In this document: positions 11,576 to 21,329 of the stretch, piece by piece
Numbering within the stretch: the stretch's first letter is position 1
How the letters are laid out: each line of letters begins with the position of its first letter
Source of the DNA: Physcomitrium patens
Lineage: Eukaryota > Streptophyta > Bryopsida > Funariales > Funariaceae
Direction of reading: 5' to 3'
DNA length: 64,000 nucleotides
Assembly: GCF_000002425.4 (NCBI RefSeq)
Contig: NC_037265.1
Span: 16,332,760-16,396,759, forward strand
The notes under the pieces: model-generated
Database searches by the model: none
What the model saw: only the letters and a program-made list of their open reading frames with translations
Told to the model about the DNA's origin: nothing
Program-made: the position numbers and the translations under genes

Positions 11576-12850
11576 TCAGAATATATCCCCTACCTCTTTG
11601 TCCAGTTCGTCTTCGTCACCTTCATTATCCATATCACTTTCATCTTCTTGCTGCGAAATCTCTGTACCTTCATTAAGGTCTTCCATATTCATCTCTGCGT
11701 GTCTTCGTTTAAATATTTTTACTCTCTTCCCTGCAATTGGTATTTTCAATTTTGTACCATCTAACTCCCGTAATGAGTAAGTCGCATTATCATGAACAGT
11801 TGTTACAACATATGGTCCAAACCAACGTTTTGAAAATTTCCGCAAAGTACTATGTTGATTATCCAGACTATTGTCATAAACAAGTACCCAGTCACCTTCC
11901 TCGATTGCTTTTGGTCTCAATCGATGTTGCTTATCGAATCGCGCCTTGTTTTGTAACCTTGCTCTTTTTAACCTTTCCAATGCTATCTGGACATCTTCCG
12001 TTCTTTGCTCCAATTGTCGAATCCTAATAGCCAGAAGTTCTTCTCTTGTCAATCCATCTTCCCATGGTAGCATACTCCAAGTAAGTACCTTTTCTTCAAT
12101 CGGCATAATTGGTTTTTGACCTGTCATAAGTTCTACTGGGTAATATCCTGTCACCGAACTATGTGTTGTTCGATCAGCCCATAATGCAAATGACAAAAGC
12201 CGTGGCCACTCTTTAACCTTCCCATTACAAGCTTTAACCAATGCTTTCACAATCGGCGGGTGACCGCGTTCGCTTTTCACATTCCCTTCCGGATTATAAG
12301 CAGTAGTCAGTGATAGTTTAACTCCACATCTTTCAAAGAACTTACGAGCTTCTTGTGCATTTAATTCTCCACGATCTGTAGTGATTTTTCCTACGCACCC
12401 GTAACGGCAAATGACATCTTCAAGCAAAAACCTACAAATTTCTTCTATAGATTTTGTCCTCAATGCTCTTCCTTCTACTTGATTTGATAAATCTTCGCGA
12501 GCTAAAACCAAATATCTCATCTGCCATAACCCAACCGGCATAATAACCAAATCAACAACCCATTTAAAATGAATAGCCAGAGGATACGTAGGATGAAGAC
12601 CATCTCGATGTCGGATATTAGAATACGATTGACAGATTTCACATGACTCTACAAATGAGAGCACATCTCGATACATATTTTTCCACCAATATCGTTCCTT
12701 GAGTTTAGCAAAAGTAGCCCAGATTCCTCTATGCCCTGCCCATAAACTATCATGAAACTCCTTTAATAATTTTAGTTTTTCTTCTTTTTTACCTATCACT
12801 CGTTGTGGCATCCCAATTCCTTTCTTCGGTCTCTTCCATAAGAATCCATC
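11576..12850 (-). pseudogene. B1 integrase
   Basis: The 411-codon frame 11576-12811, open back to a TGA at 12851, holds a full integrase. It has the HHCC finger (FHDSLWAGHRG ... CEICQ), catalytic Asp in KWVVDLVIM, Asp in TTDRGEL and Glu in KSERGHPP (34 residues between by my count), then the ADRTTHSSVTG segment and the C-terminal GDWVLVYD...RWFGPYVV...LRELDGT...GKRVK module. It ends in an acidic tail rich in E and D, with no chromodomain. The catalytic residues are all present. The only defect in reach is the upstream TGA, from CGA in sister copies. Confidence 0.9.
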
Positions 12851-13708
12851 TCAAAGTAAAAATCTATATGCTTTTTTTCTTATTTGTTTGAATTTTTCTG
12901 TAGACCAATTCTCCTGCTTAGACAAGGTATTCAAATAATGACCAATATCCAATAATTCTCCTTCATAAGATTCTTCAAGAAATAGCTTGTCTTCTCTGTT
13001 GAGATTTGATATTGAATAGAATTTCAATCCGACATCATCAATGTCTTCAACCATTTCGTCCTCCCTCTCGTATCTTGCTCGAGATAGCATGTCTGCTACT
13101 AAATTGTCCTTTCCAGTGGTATGCTTAAATTCTGGATTTAGTGACTTAATATAAGCAATCCATCTCAACATTGCAATATCTGGCGTTGAACAGTTAATAA
13201 TCATTCAAAGCAATGGCAAGCAATCTATTTCAATTACTACTACTGCCCCAATCAAATAGTCCTTTTCAGCTTTCATAGCCGAAACGACTCCCCAAAGTTC
13301 TCTTTTGACTTGCGAATATGCACGTTGACGAATACTTAAAACTTTAGCCCCAAATCGAACTGCAAATCTACTCCCATTCGAATCATCTTGACCCACCGCC
13401 CATCCAACGCCAATTGGACTAGCGTCTAGAGTAAGAATCACTGGTTTATTGCACTTATAATCAACCTTCCTCAATATTGGAGGTGACATCAATAATTTCT
13501 TCAATCTTTGCATTGCCTGAATATGCCTTTCTTTCCATTCAAATCGGTAATCCTTGCGTAATAGTTCATATAATGGATCCGCTATGTGAGCAAAATGAGG
13601 GATCCAGATTCGATAAAATACACATGCACCCAAAAACCTGCGAACCTCTGTTAAAGAACCACAATCGTCTTTCATCCTTCTAATTGCATCAACTTTAGTC
13701 GGATCTGG
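12851..13708 (-). pseudogene. B1 RNase H and connection
   Basis: Two stretches of one frame, split by a TGA at 13205 (GGA in the other copies). It covers the RT thumb (VRRFLGACVFYRIWIPH), the RNase H motifs LTLDASPIGVGWAV, QVKRELWGVVSA and IEIDCLPLL, then KDNLVADMLSRAR. It ends at the TGA at 12851 (CGA in sister copies). RNase H removes the RNA template strand during reverse transcription. Confidence 0.87.
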
Positions 13709-15050
13709 TTATCTTCCGTAAGATCCGCATAAATGTCCAACAATTACAATCTCTCGCACTCCAAATACGGACTTCATACTCGATAATGTAAGATGAACTT
13801 CTCCAAGCCGAGTTAAAATCTTTTCACAATCTTGTATATGATCAACAACATATCTGCGACACCCCCTCGTATCTAAAGTTTCATCCTTGTCTCCTTCTCT
13901 GCACCCTTTTATAGGAACATCATCCAGAAAAGGCATAGTCTTTTCCGGAATAAAATCTCTCAATACCTTATTCATCCCATTCATCATATGCGCAACTGAG
14001 TTGGTCGCGCCTTGAGAAAGAGTGCACATTCTAACCAATCCAAGCGGTGTCCTCATCGTTGTCATATCTCTACTTCCTTCCGCAAGTTGAAATTGATCAT
14101 AACCTGAATACAAATCACCCATTGAATAGATCGCCCTTCCAGCAAACGCCTCAGCAAAGTCATCCACAATAGGTCCAATTCCTGCATTCCTGACAGTTAA
14201 AGCATTCACCGGCTGCATATCTTGAATAAATCGTAGTGATCCATTCTTCTTAGGTACCGTAAACCATCGACTAGAATACGGCGTAAATGAAGGTTCTAAT
14301 ATTTTCATCTTTATCTTTTCTTTCAATAGTTCGACCAATTTAGGTAAATGTGCCCTTGGTACTGGAATCGGTCTTAGATTCCAAGGTACATGCGGTACAG
14401 TGAAGATAACTATAGGTGTTATAATATTTGGATCCACACACCCAATTTCATGAGATTCGAAGGCAAACAATCTATCTTGTTTAGCCAACATCTTTTTGAA
14501 GCAAGTAATTTCCTCCGGCAATAAAGAACCATCAGAACCAATCTTCAATTCTTCAAAAGTCTCTTCAGTAAACTGATGTCCAATACTCATTGAATCTCTT
14601 AAACTTGCTTCTTTTGATGCTTCTCCCATTTGTTCTTTAGAATCCTCTGGTAATGGTCCGGCAACAGGCTTTACCTTCTTATCTGCCGTTTTATATTTCG
14701 TCTCTACTGTGACTTCTGGTGCTTGAAAAGATTCAAGTATGGTATAAACCTCTCTCGAATGAATCTCAACAATCTTATCATTATCCCCTAACCCAATAGA
14801 TGTAATCAATTCCAATGAATCTTCTAGCCCATTTTCTTCATAAACACCCAAAATCCTCTCATCATCTTGCAATGTACCTATCTTGCGTAATTGTCCTTCA
14901 ATATCATATAATCTTTTTCTTTCTTTTCTTTTAAAATCATCAACTTTCTTATACATATTATTTCCATTCTCCAATATACCAATAAAACTCGCATCAAAGG
15001 CACCTTCATCTCGCGAGAGTACCTCCTCTTTTGTACCTCCATAATCTCGC
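13709..15050 (-). pseudogene. B1 reverse transcriptase
   Basis: Open frame (421 codons from 14974, and open further upstream with no stop to the gag-pro stop) in the -1 frame of gag-pro. An N-terminal acidic region precedes PYSSRWFTVPKKNGSLRFIQD, MGDLYSGYDQFQL, TLSQGATNSVAHMMNGMN and the active site MPFLDDVPIKG, in which Phe replaces the usual Tyr of YxDD. It ends with TAA at 13709, where sister copies have AAA (SYGRKPDP). Confidence 0.9.
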
Positions 15051-15051
15051 T

Positions 15052-17424
15052 TTACAGTGGTACCTCCCCAAAATCCTTAAATCCTTCAACAATCTTTGGC
15101 AATGGTTTCTCCCTCAACCTATCTCGATTCCGTTCATGGTTAGGAGGTACTGTTAGAAATTGTACAGCTTTCCTCCCATCTTCGCTCTGTACCCTTGCAT
15201 AAGCAGAACCATCGTCAAGTACCTTTGTTTCCATCCGTGTTGCCGTGATATAAGGTTGTCCTAAAATCAACGGATAAGACGTTGTATCTTGAACGAAGAA
15301 ATGTTGCTCCGTCGCAACATCCCCAATCCGAATTTTGACATCTGGACAAGCTCCATATAATTCGCCTCGTGTGTTATTAGCTGCTCGTATTGTCCATCCA
15401 TGTTTCATATCAATTGGCCATTTTTGCTTCTTATAAAGATCTTTAGACATGAGATTTATTTCAGAACCATGGTCCACCAAAGCAACTACTGGTTCTTCTA
15501 TATCTCCTACCTTCACCAATACCTCAGTAGTTGCCCTTGTCCAATGCTTTCGAGTATAATGGCTCAAAGTTTCCATTTCCTTGTCACTAGAATCTTCGAA
15601 ACGTACTCGCTGATTATACCCATTCTTTTCATTTGTTGGTTGCTTGTAACCAATATCAACCTCTTCTTCATCTCTACATATTCTTGCATCAATAGCATGA
15701 CTCATTCCAGTTTCGCTCATTAATTGCCTCTTTCGCTTAATGCTGTCAATGATAACATCATGAAACTCCTTCTTTGCAATTCCTAAGACTTCTTTCAATG
15801 TGAATTCCACCTTAGCGTTTAATATACGTTCTTCCAACACCCCTTTCAAATTTGTTGCCGCTTCAATGTCAGAAAGTAGCTTATAAGCAATTGATTTGCC
15901 CTTATCTTTTGTCTCCGTTGTTTTTTCTCCCAATGATGCTGAGGTATCCTTTACAGGCAATTCTTGTGAAGCTGCCTCCCGAGCCTTGTCTCCTCGAGTT
16001 TGCCTCTTAAAAGAATTTCCTTCTCTAATATCATCAAAATTTCCTCGTCTTTTTTCTTCCATCAAAGCTTCATGTTGGCTCTTAGCAATATATGCATGAA
16101 CTGAAAGAGACTCAACATGATCCTCCCAACCTGTTCTTCCTCGTATTGTAGCTGCAGTTCTCAATAACGCTTCTCGAGGTAATTTCCCTTCTTGCATTGT
16201 AGAAACGGCAGAAGCCCAAAACTCACTAGTTTCCGTACTTCCACCAATTTCATCATCTACTCTAGCACCATAACTTGCACTTTCTCGTACTACTGTTTCA
16301 TGCTCTTTTAAGTAATCTTGAACCAATGCACTCATTCCTCCTTTGCCAAAATTGGTTTGAAGAAGATCCTCCCTATCTTTCAATGCTATCTTCCCATCTT
16401 TCCAGCAAATAATTCCCTGCCGTATCATATTATTAAATTCATTGCAATCTTTTCTAGTGTGTGAAGCATCATCACACCAAATACATCTTTGTACATATCC
16501 TTGTTTTGAAACATTCTTCGAATTGTTTATAGAAGTATTCTCTTCAAGTCTTGCCAATTTGATTTGAAGATCTCGCATTCCTCGTATAATTTCTTCCATA
16601 CCCATATCTGCTTTCTTTGACAAGGATGTCGAAGGTTGAACTGTAGGCATTGTCGGTGGTGTTGTACGTACTGGAGCTTTGGGTGCTTGTACTGTTTTCG
16701 GAATATTACTCCTATCCTTCCTCCTTTCTTTTTTTGTAAGCAACCCCACCGCATCTTCAACGTTCTTCCACTTCGTTGTCAATCCTTCATCTTCTTCTTT
16801 GTCTTCAAGAAGGGGTTCTGATTTCTCTTGCAATTCTCCATCAACAGCTTGAAGAAATAGATCAACTTTGTTCGGCTCCAATGTCAATTTTTCTACCTTC
16901 GATAATTGAGAGTACTGCCTCTCAAATTCCCTTAGTAGCTCTGTTGCTTGCAAATTCTTATTGGGCCGTTCAATCCATCCCAGAAACAGCTTCTTAGTAA
17001 CGCGATCAGCATCTTTCAAGAAATATTCGTCTTTCAATGCATGTAAAAAATCCTCCCATGAATTCCCACAACGATCCGTAATCGATGTAATGTGGTCCCT
17101 TATCTCCGGTATCATGGCAAGTCCAAATAGTGCAACCATTTTTTTCTCAGAAACCCGATTTAATTCCATTTCACGAACATAACATCTTAAATACCTTGAA
17201 ATATTCCTCCCATCAAATTGATCAATTTTATTGACCACTGCTTGTAATGCTTTGGTTGCCAAAGCTTCCTTTCGATCATTGCTTTGCTGTTGCTGCATTG
17301 ACAATGAGAAGGCTTGAAACAAACTAGCAATAGACGGATCCATGTGCATACCTTGTCCTTTAGAAGACTCCCCACCAGAAACTTCTCCCAAAAATCCTTC
17401 AAAATTTTTATTTTCGATTTCCAT
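15052..17424 (-). CDS. gag: B1 gag-protease, uninterrupted 790-aa ORF
   Basis: ATG at 17422-17424, about 50 nt after the primer-binding site. The protein has a Gln-rich N-terminus, an alpha-helical capsid-like region (QAVVNKIDQFDGRNISRYL ... ELLREFERQYSQL), a Pro/Thr linker, a CCHC zinc knuckle CIWCDDASHTRKDC near residue 310, then a long Lys/Glu-rich stretch. The C-terminal protease (VEEPVVALVDHGSEINLM-like region and LILGQPYI) carries DHG instead of DSG/DTG. The ORF stops with PL-TAA, and pol continues in -1. It is the only family-B gag-pro here without a stop. Gag packages element RNA; the protease would mature the polyprotein. Confidence 0.9.
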   Translation of the reverse strand: MEIENKNFEGFLGEVSGGESSKGQGMHMDPSIASLFQAFSLSMQQQQSNDRKEALATKALQAVVNKIDQFDGRNISRYLRCYVREMELNRVSEKKMVALFGLAMIPEIRDHITSITDRCGNSWEDFLHALKDEYFLKDADRVTKKLFLGWIERPNKNLQATELLREFERQYSQLSKVEKLTLEPNKVDLFLQAVDGELQEKSEPLLEDKEEDEGLTTKWKNVEDAVGLLTKKERRKDRSNIPKTVQAPKAPVRTTPPTMPTVQPSTSLSKKADMGMEEIIRGMRDLQIKLARLEENTSINNSKNVSKQGYVQRCIWCDDASHTRKDCNEFNNMIRQGIICWKDGKIALKDREDLLQTNFGKGGMSALVQDYLKEHETVVRESASYGARVDDEIGGSTETSEFWASAVSTMQEGKLPREALLRTAATIRGRTGWEDHVESLSVHAYIAKSQHEALMEEKRRGNFDDIREGNSFKRQTRGDKAREAASQELPVKDTSASLGEKTTETKDKGKSIAYKLLSDIEAATNLKGVLEERILNAKVEFTLKEVLGIAKKEFHDVIIDSIKRKRQLMSETGMSHAIDARICRDEEEVDIGYKQPTNEKNGYNQRVRFEDSSDKEMETLSHYTRKHWTRATTEVLVKVGDIEEPVVALVDHGSEINLMSKDLYKKQKWPIDMKHGWTIRAANNTRGELYGACPDVKIRIGDVATEQHFFVQDTTSYPLILGQPYITATRMETKVLDDGSAYARVQSEDGRKAVQFLTVPPNHERNRDRLREKPLPKIVEGFKDFGEVPL

Positions 17425-17473
17425 AAAAATAAAGATAAAATCAACCGAAATCCAATACCTTCCACCTCAAGCT

Positions 17474-17491
17474 TTCATGTCGGGTTCACCA
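17474..17491 (-). other. Primer-binding site of B1, plant-type tRNA-Trp
   Basis: On the element strand TGGTGAACCCGACATGAA, 4 nt after the 5' LTR. It is complementary, with one mismatch, to the 3' end TTCACGTCGGGTTCACCA that I recall for plant cytosolic tRNA-Trp, including the added CCA. Confidence 0.8.
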
Positions 17492-17495
17492 CTTA

Positions 17496-18825
17496 TGTCG
17501 TATTACGTGCTTTCCTACTCGAGAACGCGCCGGGCGTCTGGCTATAGAAGGTAGTATGGAGATTCGCCGATAGTCACGCAGTCTATCAGTTTTTGACTGC
17601 TGGAATATAAACGATTGCAACAATGTACAGTAAATCTATACGGATGCTTTTCGACTGCTTGTCGAAGTCCTTTTTATCCCAGCCGATAGGTCTCTAGACG
17701 TTACAGAGAACCCCGAACAACCCAAACTGTTAATCTTCAATACCCCTTTGTACTTACGATCTTATATCCACTGACTGTCCTGTTAGATTAACCCAATAAA
17801 TTTCATTCACTCCGCATACTCAATCCTATAGACACCCCTTTAATCCTTCAATCACAGACGTAACTCGATTTTACAAAACAGTCAAGAGTATTCAAACCCA
17901 CTTCATTTAAAAATCCCGATTCACCATTACAATACTGACTCCAGCAGTGATTGCCTCAGTCTTCCCAAAACTCTACGAAGAAGAAAAATCCAAATTCTAT
18001 GTCTTTCCTTCCCCGATCCAAAGCATGAAGCTCCTTTCTCTTATTCCCTTGATCTTCAAAAACCTCCAATGAAAACCGAACTGGTAACCTTGCAAAAGCT
18101 TGAAAACTAGCTCCCCCCTAGATTCCCTTGAAAAAAAAAACCCCCCCCCAAAACTATATCCCACCTAACCTTATCCTCTGAATTTCTTCAATCTTCCATC
18201 TTAGATCCGAAATTGGCTCCCACCTCAAGCTTGGATCCGAAATTGGCTCTCGCCGTCAAGCTTTCTCCTCCGTTTTTACCTTTAAGAATCCATTTACCGA
18301 AAACAACGTTCCCTGAGACGGCACAGAGAACAGGACAGCCTGAAATAGAATCAAACCCCGTAATCGGGACCACATTGAGTCGCCCAACCAATTCAGGTCC
18401 TATATTGGTAAAGATGCCCGTAGTAACCTGGATGTTCCCGTAATTGGGTCAAATTGGTCCTCGCGTCAGATTGGCTAAGACCCGTAGTAAGACCTGGATT
18501 TCCCGTAATTAGACTGCATTGGGTTGACCGGCCAATTCAGGTCTCATATTGGATAAGAGGACCCGGATTGGATTATCGAAATTGGATCCAATTGGCTCCT
18601 CGAACACGTCGTGTGAATTGATCCTTCTCTTCCTGCTGACTCCCGTTATTGGAATTGAATGGAGCATTTCAGTATGCCTCGGCTGACTGTAACGGAGTGA
18701 CTGAACCTGACCACTCAGTATTTGTACTGGAGTTGGTCGATGCTCCCAATATTTGAGGTAACTGAATATTAATAAAATTCCCCTTTCTTTTTATTTTCAC
18801 TGTATACTCGTGTTACAACACGACA
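17496..18825 (-). repeat. B1 5' LTR (1330 bp)
   Basis: TGTCGT...CGACA termini. It matches 10185-11513 with scattered transition differences. Confidence 0.93.
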
Positions 18826-18829
18826 ACGG
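18826..18829. repeat. Target duplication of B1, right copy (ACGG)
   Basis: Partner of 10181-10184; see B1. On the element strand this is CCGT. Confidence 0.6.
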
Positions 18830-18832
18830 TTC

Positions 18833-19859
18833 CTATTGTGGCTGGGCATCCTGGTTTTCCTGAATAAATGTACTCTTAGTCTTGATAATACGTCGATTTT
18901 GCTTCTTGGGGTAATTTCCAACTTTGTGGCCTTCTTCAGCGTAATACAAGTATAGACCTTCCTCTATACGCTGCTTTTTTTTCTTCTAGAGTAAGAGATT
19001 TGACACGTACCGCATCAATTTGCATGTCTTCTACCTCTGAATGTGAATTCACGCTGCTTGCCGACATAGTTGGGATGTGGCAAACCGTATGTTGTCTTGA
19101 ACGTTGGTCTTGGCGACGTTGGAATAGGCGGTTATCGCACTTCACAGCTTGGCTAATAGCTTCGTTGAGCGTTTGTGGATCAGAAAGAGTTAATAGCAAA
19201 TCTTTCACATCGTCCCTTAAACCCCAATAGAATTGACTCATCAACGCTTCTTCATCCTAATTGATGTCGTATGCTAATTGCCTGAAGTCTGATGCATAGA
19301 CTGATGTAGAACGCATCCCTTGTCGTAGTGACCGGATCTTTGTTGTAGCCCATCGAACCTTGTCGTGTTCACCAAATGCTTCCGCAAATGCCTCCAAAAA
19401 GGTTTCAAAGTTGTTTAGTATGGACAATCGTTTCTCAAACAAAGGAGCAAACCATGATAGAGCTTGTCCTGTAAATAAGGTTCCAATAAGCCCAACATGT
19501 GACTCCTCCGTTGGATAGCGTTCGGGCTGTAAAACTGTTATCAACCTGATTTGGTTGACGAATCCTTGAAACTTGGAACGTGTACCATCGAACTTGTCCG
19601 GAAGGCTAACTCGGGGTTCCTTATGTTGTAGAACTAGCGGTGCTTGTCGAACCTGAGGCAAAGTTGCTTCTCCAAGTATAGAAGTTTGAGGCTGGTGCAA
19701 CCTAGATTGTGCCATCCCAAATGCTCCATCATTATGAAGCCTTGCCATGACTCCTTCAATCTCTGCAGTTATTTGCGATAACGTAGCGAGGGCATTCATG
19801 ATAGCATCTAACTTGGACTCTGAACTTTCCGTCATAGTAATGTCTTGGCCCCCGACCAT
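18833..19859 (-). pseudogene. A1 gag
   Basis: ATG at 19857-19859. The N-terminal part (19257-19859) has LPDKFDGTRSKFQGFVNQI, AxSWFAPLFE and RQGMRSTSVYASDFRQLAYDI, a typical retrotransposon gag capsid. A TAG (from TGG) lies at about 19257. The second part (18936-19244) continues through YWGLRDDVKDLLLTL. An A8 run near 18975 carries a 1-nt indel, after which the zinc-knuckle region reads LYYAEEGHKVGNYP. All three zinc-binding cysteines are Tyr here, by TGC-to-TAC changes, compared with CLYCGEPKHTAQHC in A2. The gag stop TAG at 18833-18835 is conserved with A2 (CAATAG). Confidence 0.85.
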
Positions 19860-20139
19860 TCTAAGAGAAGGACTGAAATGACTCTACAAGAAGACAATAT
19901 TGGTTTAGAGGAGGGTACTCCGCAACCTCTAAAATGCCTTAAGAGCTTCAAGAAAAGGGGTAATCCACTCTCTCCAAGAAGAATAAGATTCCAATATTGT
20001 AACAAAAGAAGTATCAGTTTAGAGGAGGGTAATCCGCAACCTCTAAAGTGCTAGTACACTTCCAAGCAGAGGAGTAATCCACACTCTAACAAAGAAGAAA
20101 CTAGCTCTGATATCTGAGGTGAGTGAAGTCTCGACAAAC
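19860..20139 (-). other. A1 leader with direct repeats
   Basis: Untranslated region between 5' LTR and gag. The + strand motif AGAGGAGGGTAATCCGCAAC, or a close variant, occurs at about 19900 and 20019, with related GGGGTAATCCACTCTC and GAGTAATCCACACTC blocks between and after. A2 has comparable GTGGATTATCCC/GCGGATTACCC repeats in its leader, so they are a shared leader feature, perhaps a packaging or structural signal. No ORF is seen. Confidence 0.5.
20104..20114 (-). other. tRNA-iMet-like primer motif in A1
   Basis: Element strand GATATCAGAGC. TATCAGAGC is complementary to the 3' end of plant initiator tRNA-Met (GCTCTGATACCA). The leading TGG is not conserved and the motif lies about 25 nt from the LTR, so the assignment is tentative. 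A2 has the same nonamer at a similar distance. Confidence 0.4.
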
Positions 20140-20300
20140 TGTCACGGACACAGAATACAGACTTGATATCTACCAAGAAGTTCAAGAAGAACTGGCAAGA
20201 ACTAGATTAATCAGATGAATACAAGAACAACACCAGAGAGGTGAGCTAGAGCTCTAAGAGATGTGTTGTCGAGACTGAAGAACTCTTCAACCTCGATCCC

Positions 20301-20310
20301 AATATATACT
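20301..20310 (-). promoter_or_regulatory. TATA box of A1 5' LTR
   Basis: AGTATATATT on the element strand, about 40 bp downstream of the nearest GAA/TTC run. It would drive element transcription leftwards. Confidence 0.6.
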
Positions 20311-20349
20311 CCTATTTAGAAAGCTTCTCAAGCAACTTCTACGAACTAG

Positions 20350-20515
20350 GAAGCTTCTAGAAGGTTCTAGAAACTTATCTCTAGAAGGTTCTAAGGACTA
20401 TGTCCCTAACATCTTCTACCAACTAAGAAGCTTCTAGAAGGTTCCAGAGACTTGCTTCTAGAAGGTTCTAGAAGCTTGTCTCTAGAAGGTTCTAGAAACT
20501 TATCTCTAGAAGGTT
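20350..20515. promoter_or_regulatory. Heat-shock-element array in U3 of A1 5' LTR
   Basis: Five-unit perfect run GAAnnTTCnnGAAnnTTCnnGAA at 20350-20372, followed by further two- to four-unit runs up to about 20515. The spacing is exactly 2 nt within runs. It lies directly upstream (element sense) of the TATA box. Confidence 0.8.
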
Positions 20516-20536
20516 CTAAGGACTATGTCCCTAACA

Positions 20537-20541
20537 ATCGG
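20537..20541. repeat. Target-site duplication of A1, right copy (ATCGG)
   Basis: Exact partner of 5750-5754. Confidence 0.9.
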
Positions 20542-21329
20542 TTCGTTTCTTATCAAGTATTGTTGACACTTGATCCATGATTTGGTCTCATACCTCTTCT
20601 TGTGGTGGAACACGTGCTTTCTCTTTGTGGAAATCTTTTTCATAAATCACAAACTTTTTGAGAACACTCACATGAAATATCAAATGCCACTTCAATCTTT
20701 TGTGCATGTCTAACACATAGATGTTTTTATGTAGTATTCTCTCAACCAAGGCACATCCCATTTCTGGGTCCACTTGGGAGTGAGATGCGTGGGATATGTA
20801 AGGTTGTTTGTATTCAGCCAAACTTGGTCGCCTCACCTGAATTGTACATCTCTTCTATACTTGTTGGCTTGTTTCTTGTATTTATTCTATGCTGTTACCA
20901 GTCTCATTCTGGAAATATCTATAATGACTTCTCTTCGTGCTATCCATTTCACTCCATTCATTGAGTAAAATCTCAAAGTCATCTTGTCTCTTTGTCTTGC
21001 TCAAATCAAGTCGATTCATTTAAGTGCCTCGAATTCATGGACTACTTGGAATGGTGTGCTACCTAAGGAATTATTTTGAGTTGTATTATCACTGAACTCG
21101 GCTATGGGCAGCTATTTGATCCAATCCTTTTGATTGCTTGCCACATAGTACCTCAGGTACATAGAAAGAATTCCATTAATTCTTTTAGTTTGGCTGTCTT
21201 TTTGAGGGTGCCATGCTATTGTGAGAACCAACTTAGATCCTATCTTCCTCATTACGTGTTGCCAAAATTGCATCGTAAAGCTGACGTTTTTATCGTTACG
21301 ATCGAGGTTGGGACTCTATATAGTGAGAT
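20542..21329 (-). pseudogene. Element F integrase C-terminal region
   Basis: The minus-strand frame 20588-20836 reads FGEATKFG-like sequence then YISHASHSQVDP and LKWHLIFHVSVLKKFV, the FHVSxLKP/K signature of Ty3/gypsy integrase C-terminal domains. The 500 nt upstream has many stops but shows the expected layout (a loop region rich in stops, then QHRINTRNKP). The reading continues across A1 into 5160-5749. Confidence 0.6.

Larger units (their letters stand above)
10185..18825 (-). mobile_element. B1: most intact family-B Ty3/gypsy element, nested in A1
   Basis: 8641 bp with two LTRs (10185-11513 and 17496-18825), a tRNA-Trp primer site, an uninterrupted gag-pro frame, a pol frame with three nonsense codons, and a polypurine tract. 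It interrupts A1 exactly at the gag stop/pol overlap. The two LTRs differ by a small number of mostly transition changes, so the insertion is fairly recent. Of the five B copies with substantial coding sequence it is the nearest to coding-competent. Confidence 0.95.
5755..20536 (-). mobile_element. A1: chromodomain Ty3/gypsy retrotransposon, split by nested B1
   Basis: Element order on the minus strand is: 5' LTR 20140-20536, leader with iMet-like site, gag, protease-RT-RNase H-integrase-chromodomain, ORF3, polypurine tract, 3' LTR 5755-6175. A perfect 5-bp duplication (ATCGG) flanks it. Family-B element B1 (10185-18825) sits inside at the gag/pol junction. The host sequence is element F. Without B1 the length is about 6.1 kb. 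Coding regions contain several stops and at least one frameshift, so the copy is dead. The RT, integrase and chromodomain are those of chromoviruses. Confidence 0.93.
20140..20536 (-). repeat. A1 5' LTR (397 bp)
   Basis: Same termini as 5755-6175. U3 carries the GAA/TTC array, then a TATA box, then a likely R/U5 ending CGTGACA. Confidence 0.92.

Noticed and set aside
11532..11780. Ser-rich + strand frames opposite the B1 integrase tail (also opposite the B3 and B4 tails)
   Set aside because: They are shadows of the acidic GAA/GAT-rich integrase C-terminus and recur only because that tail is repeated.
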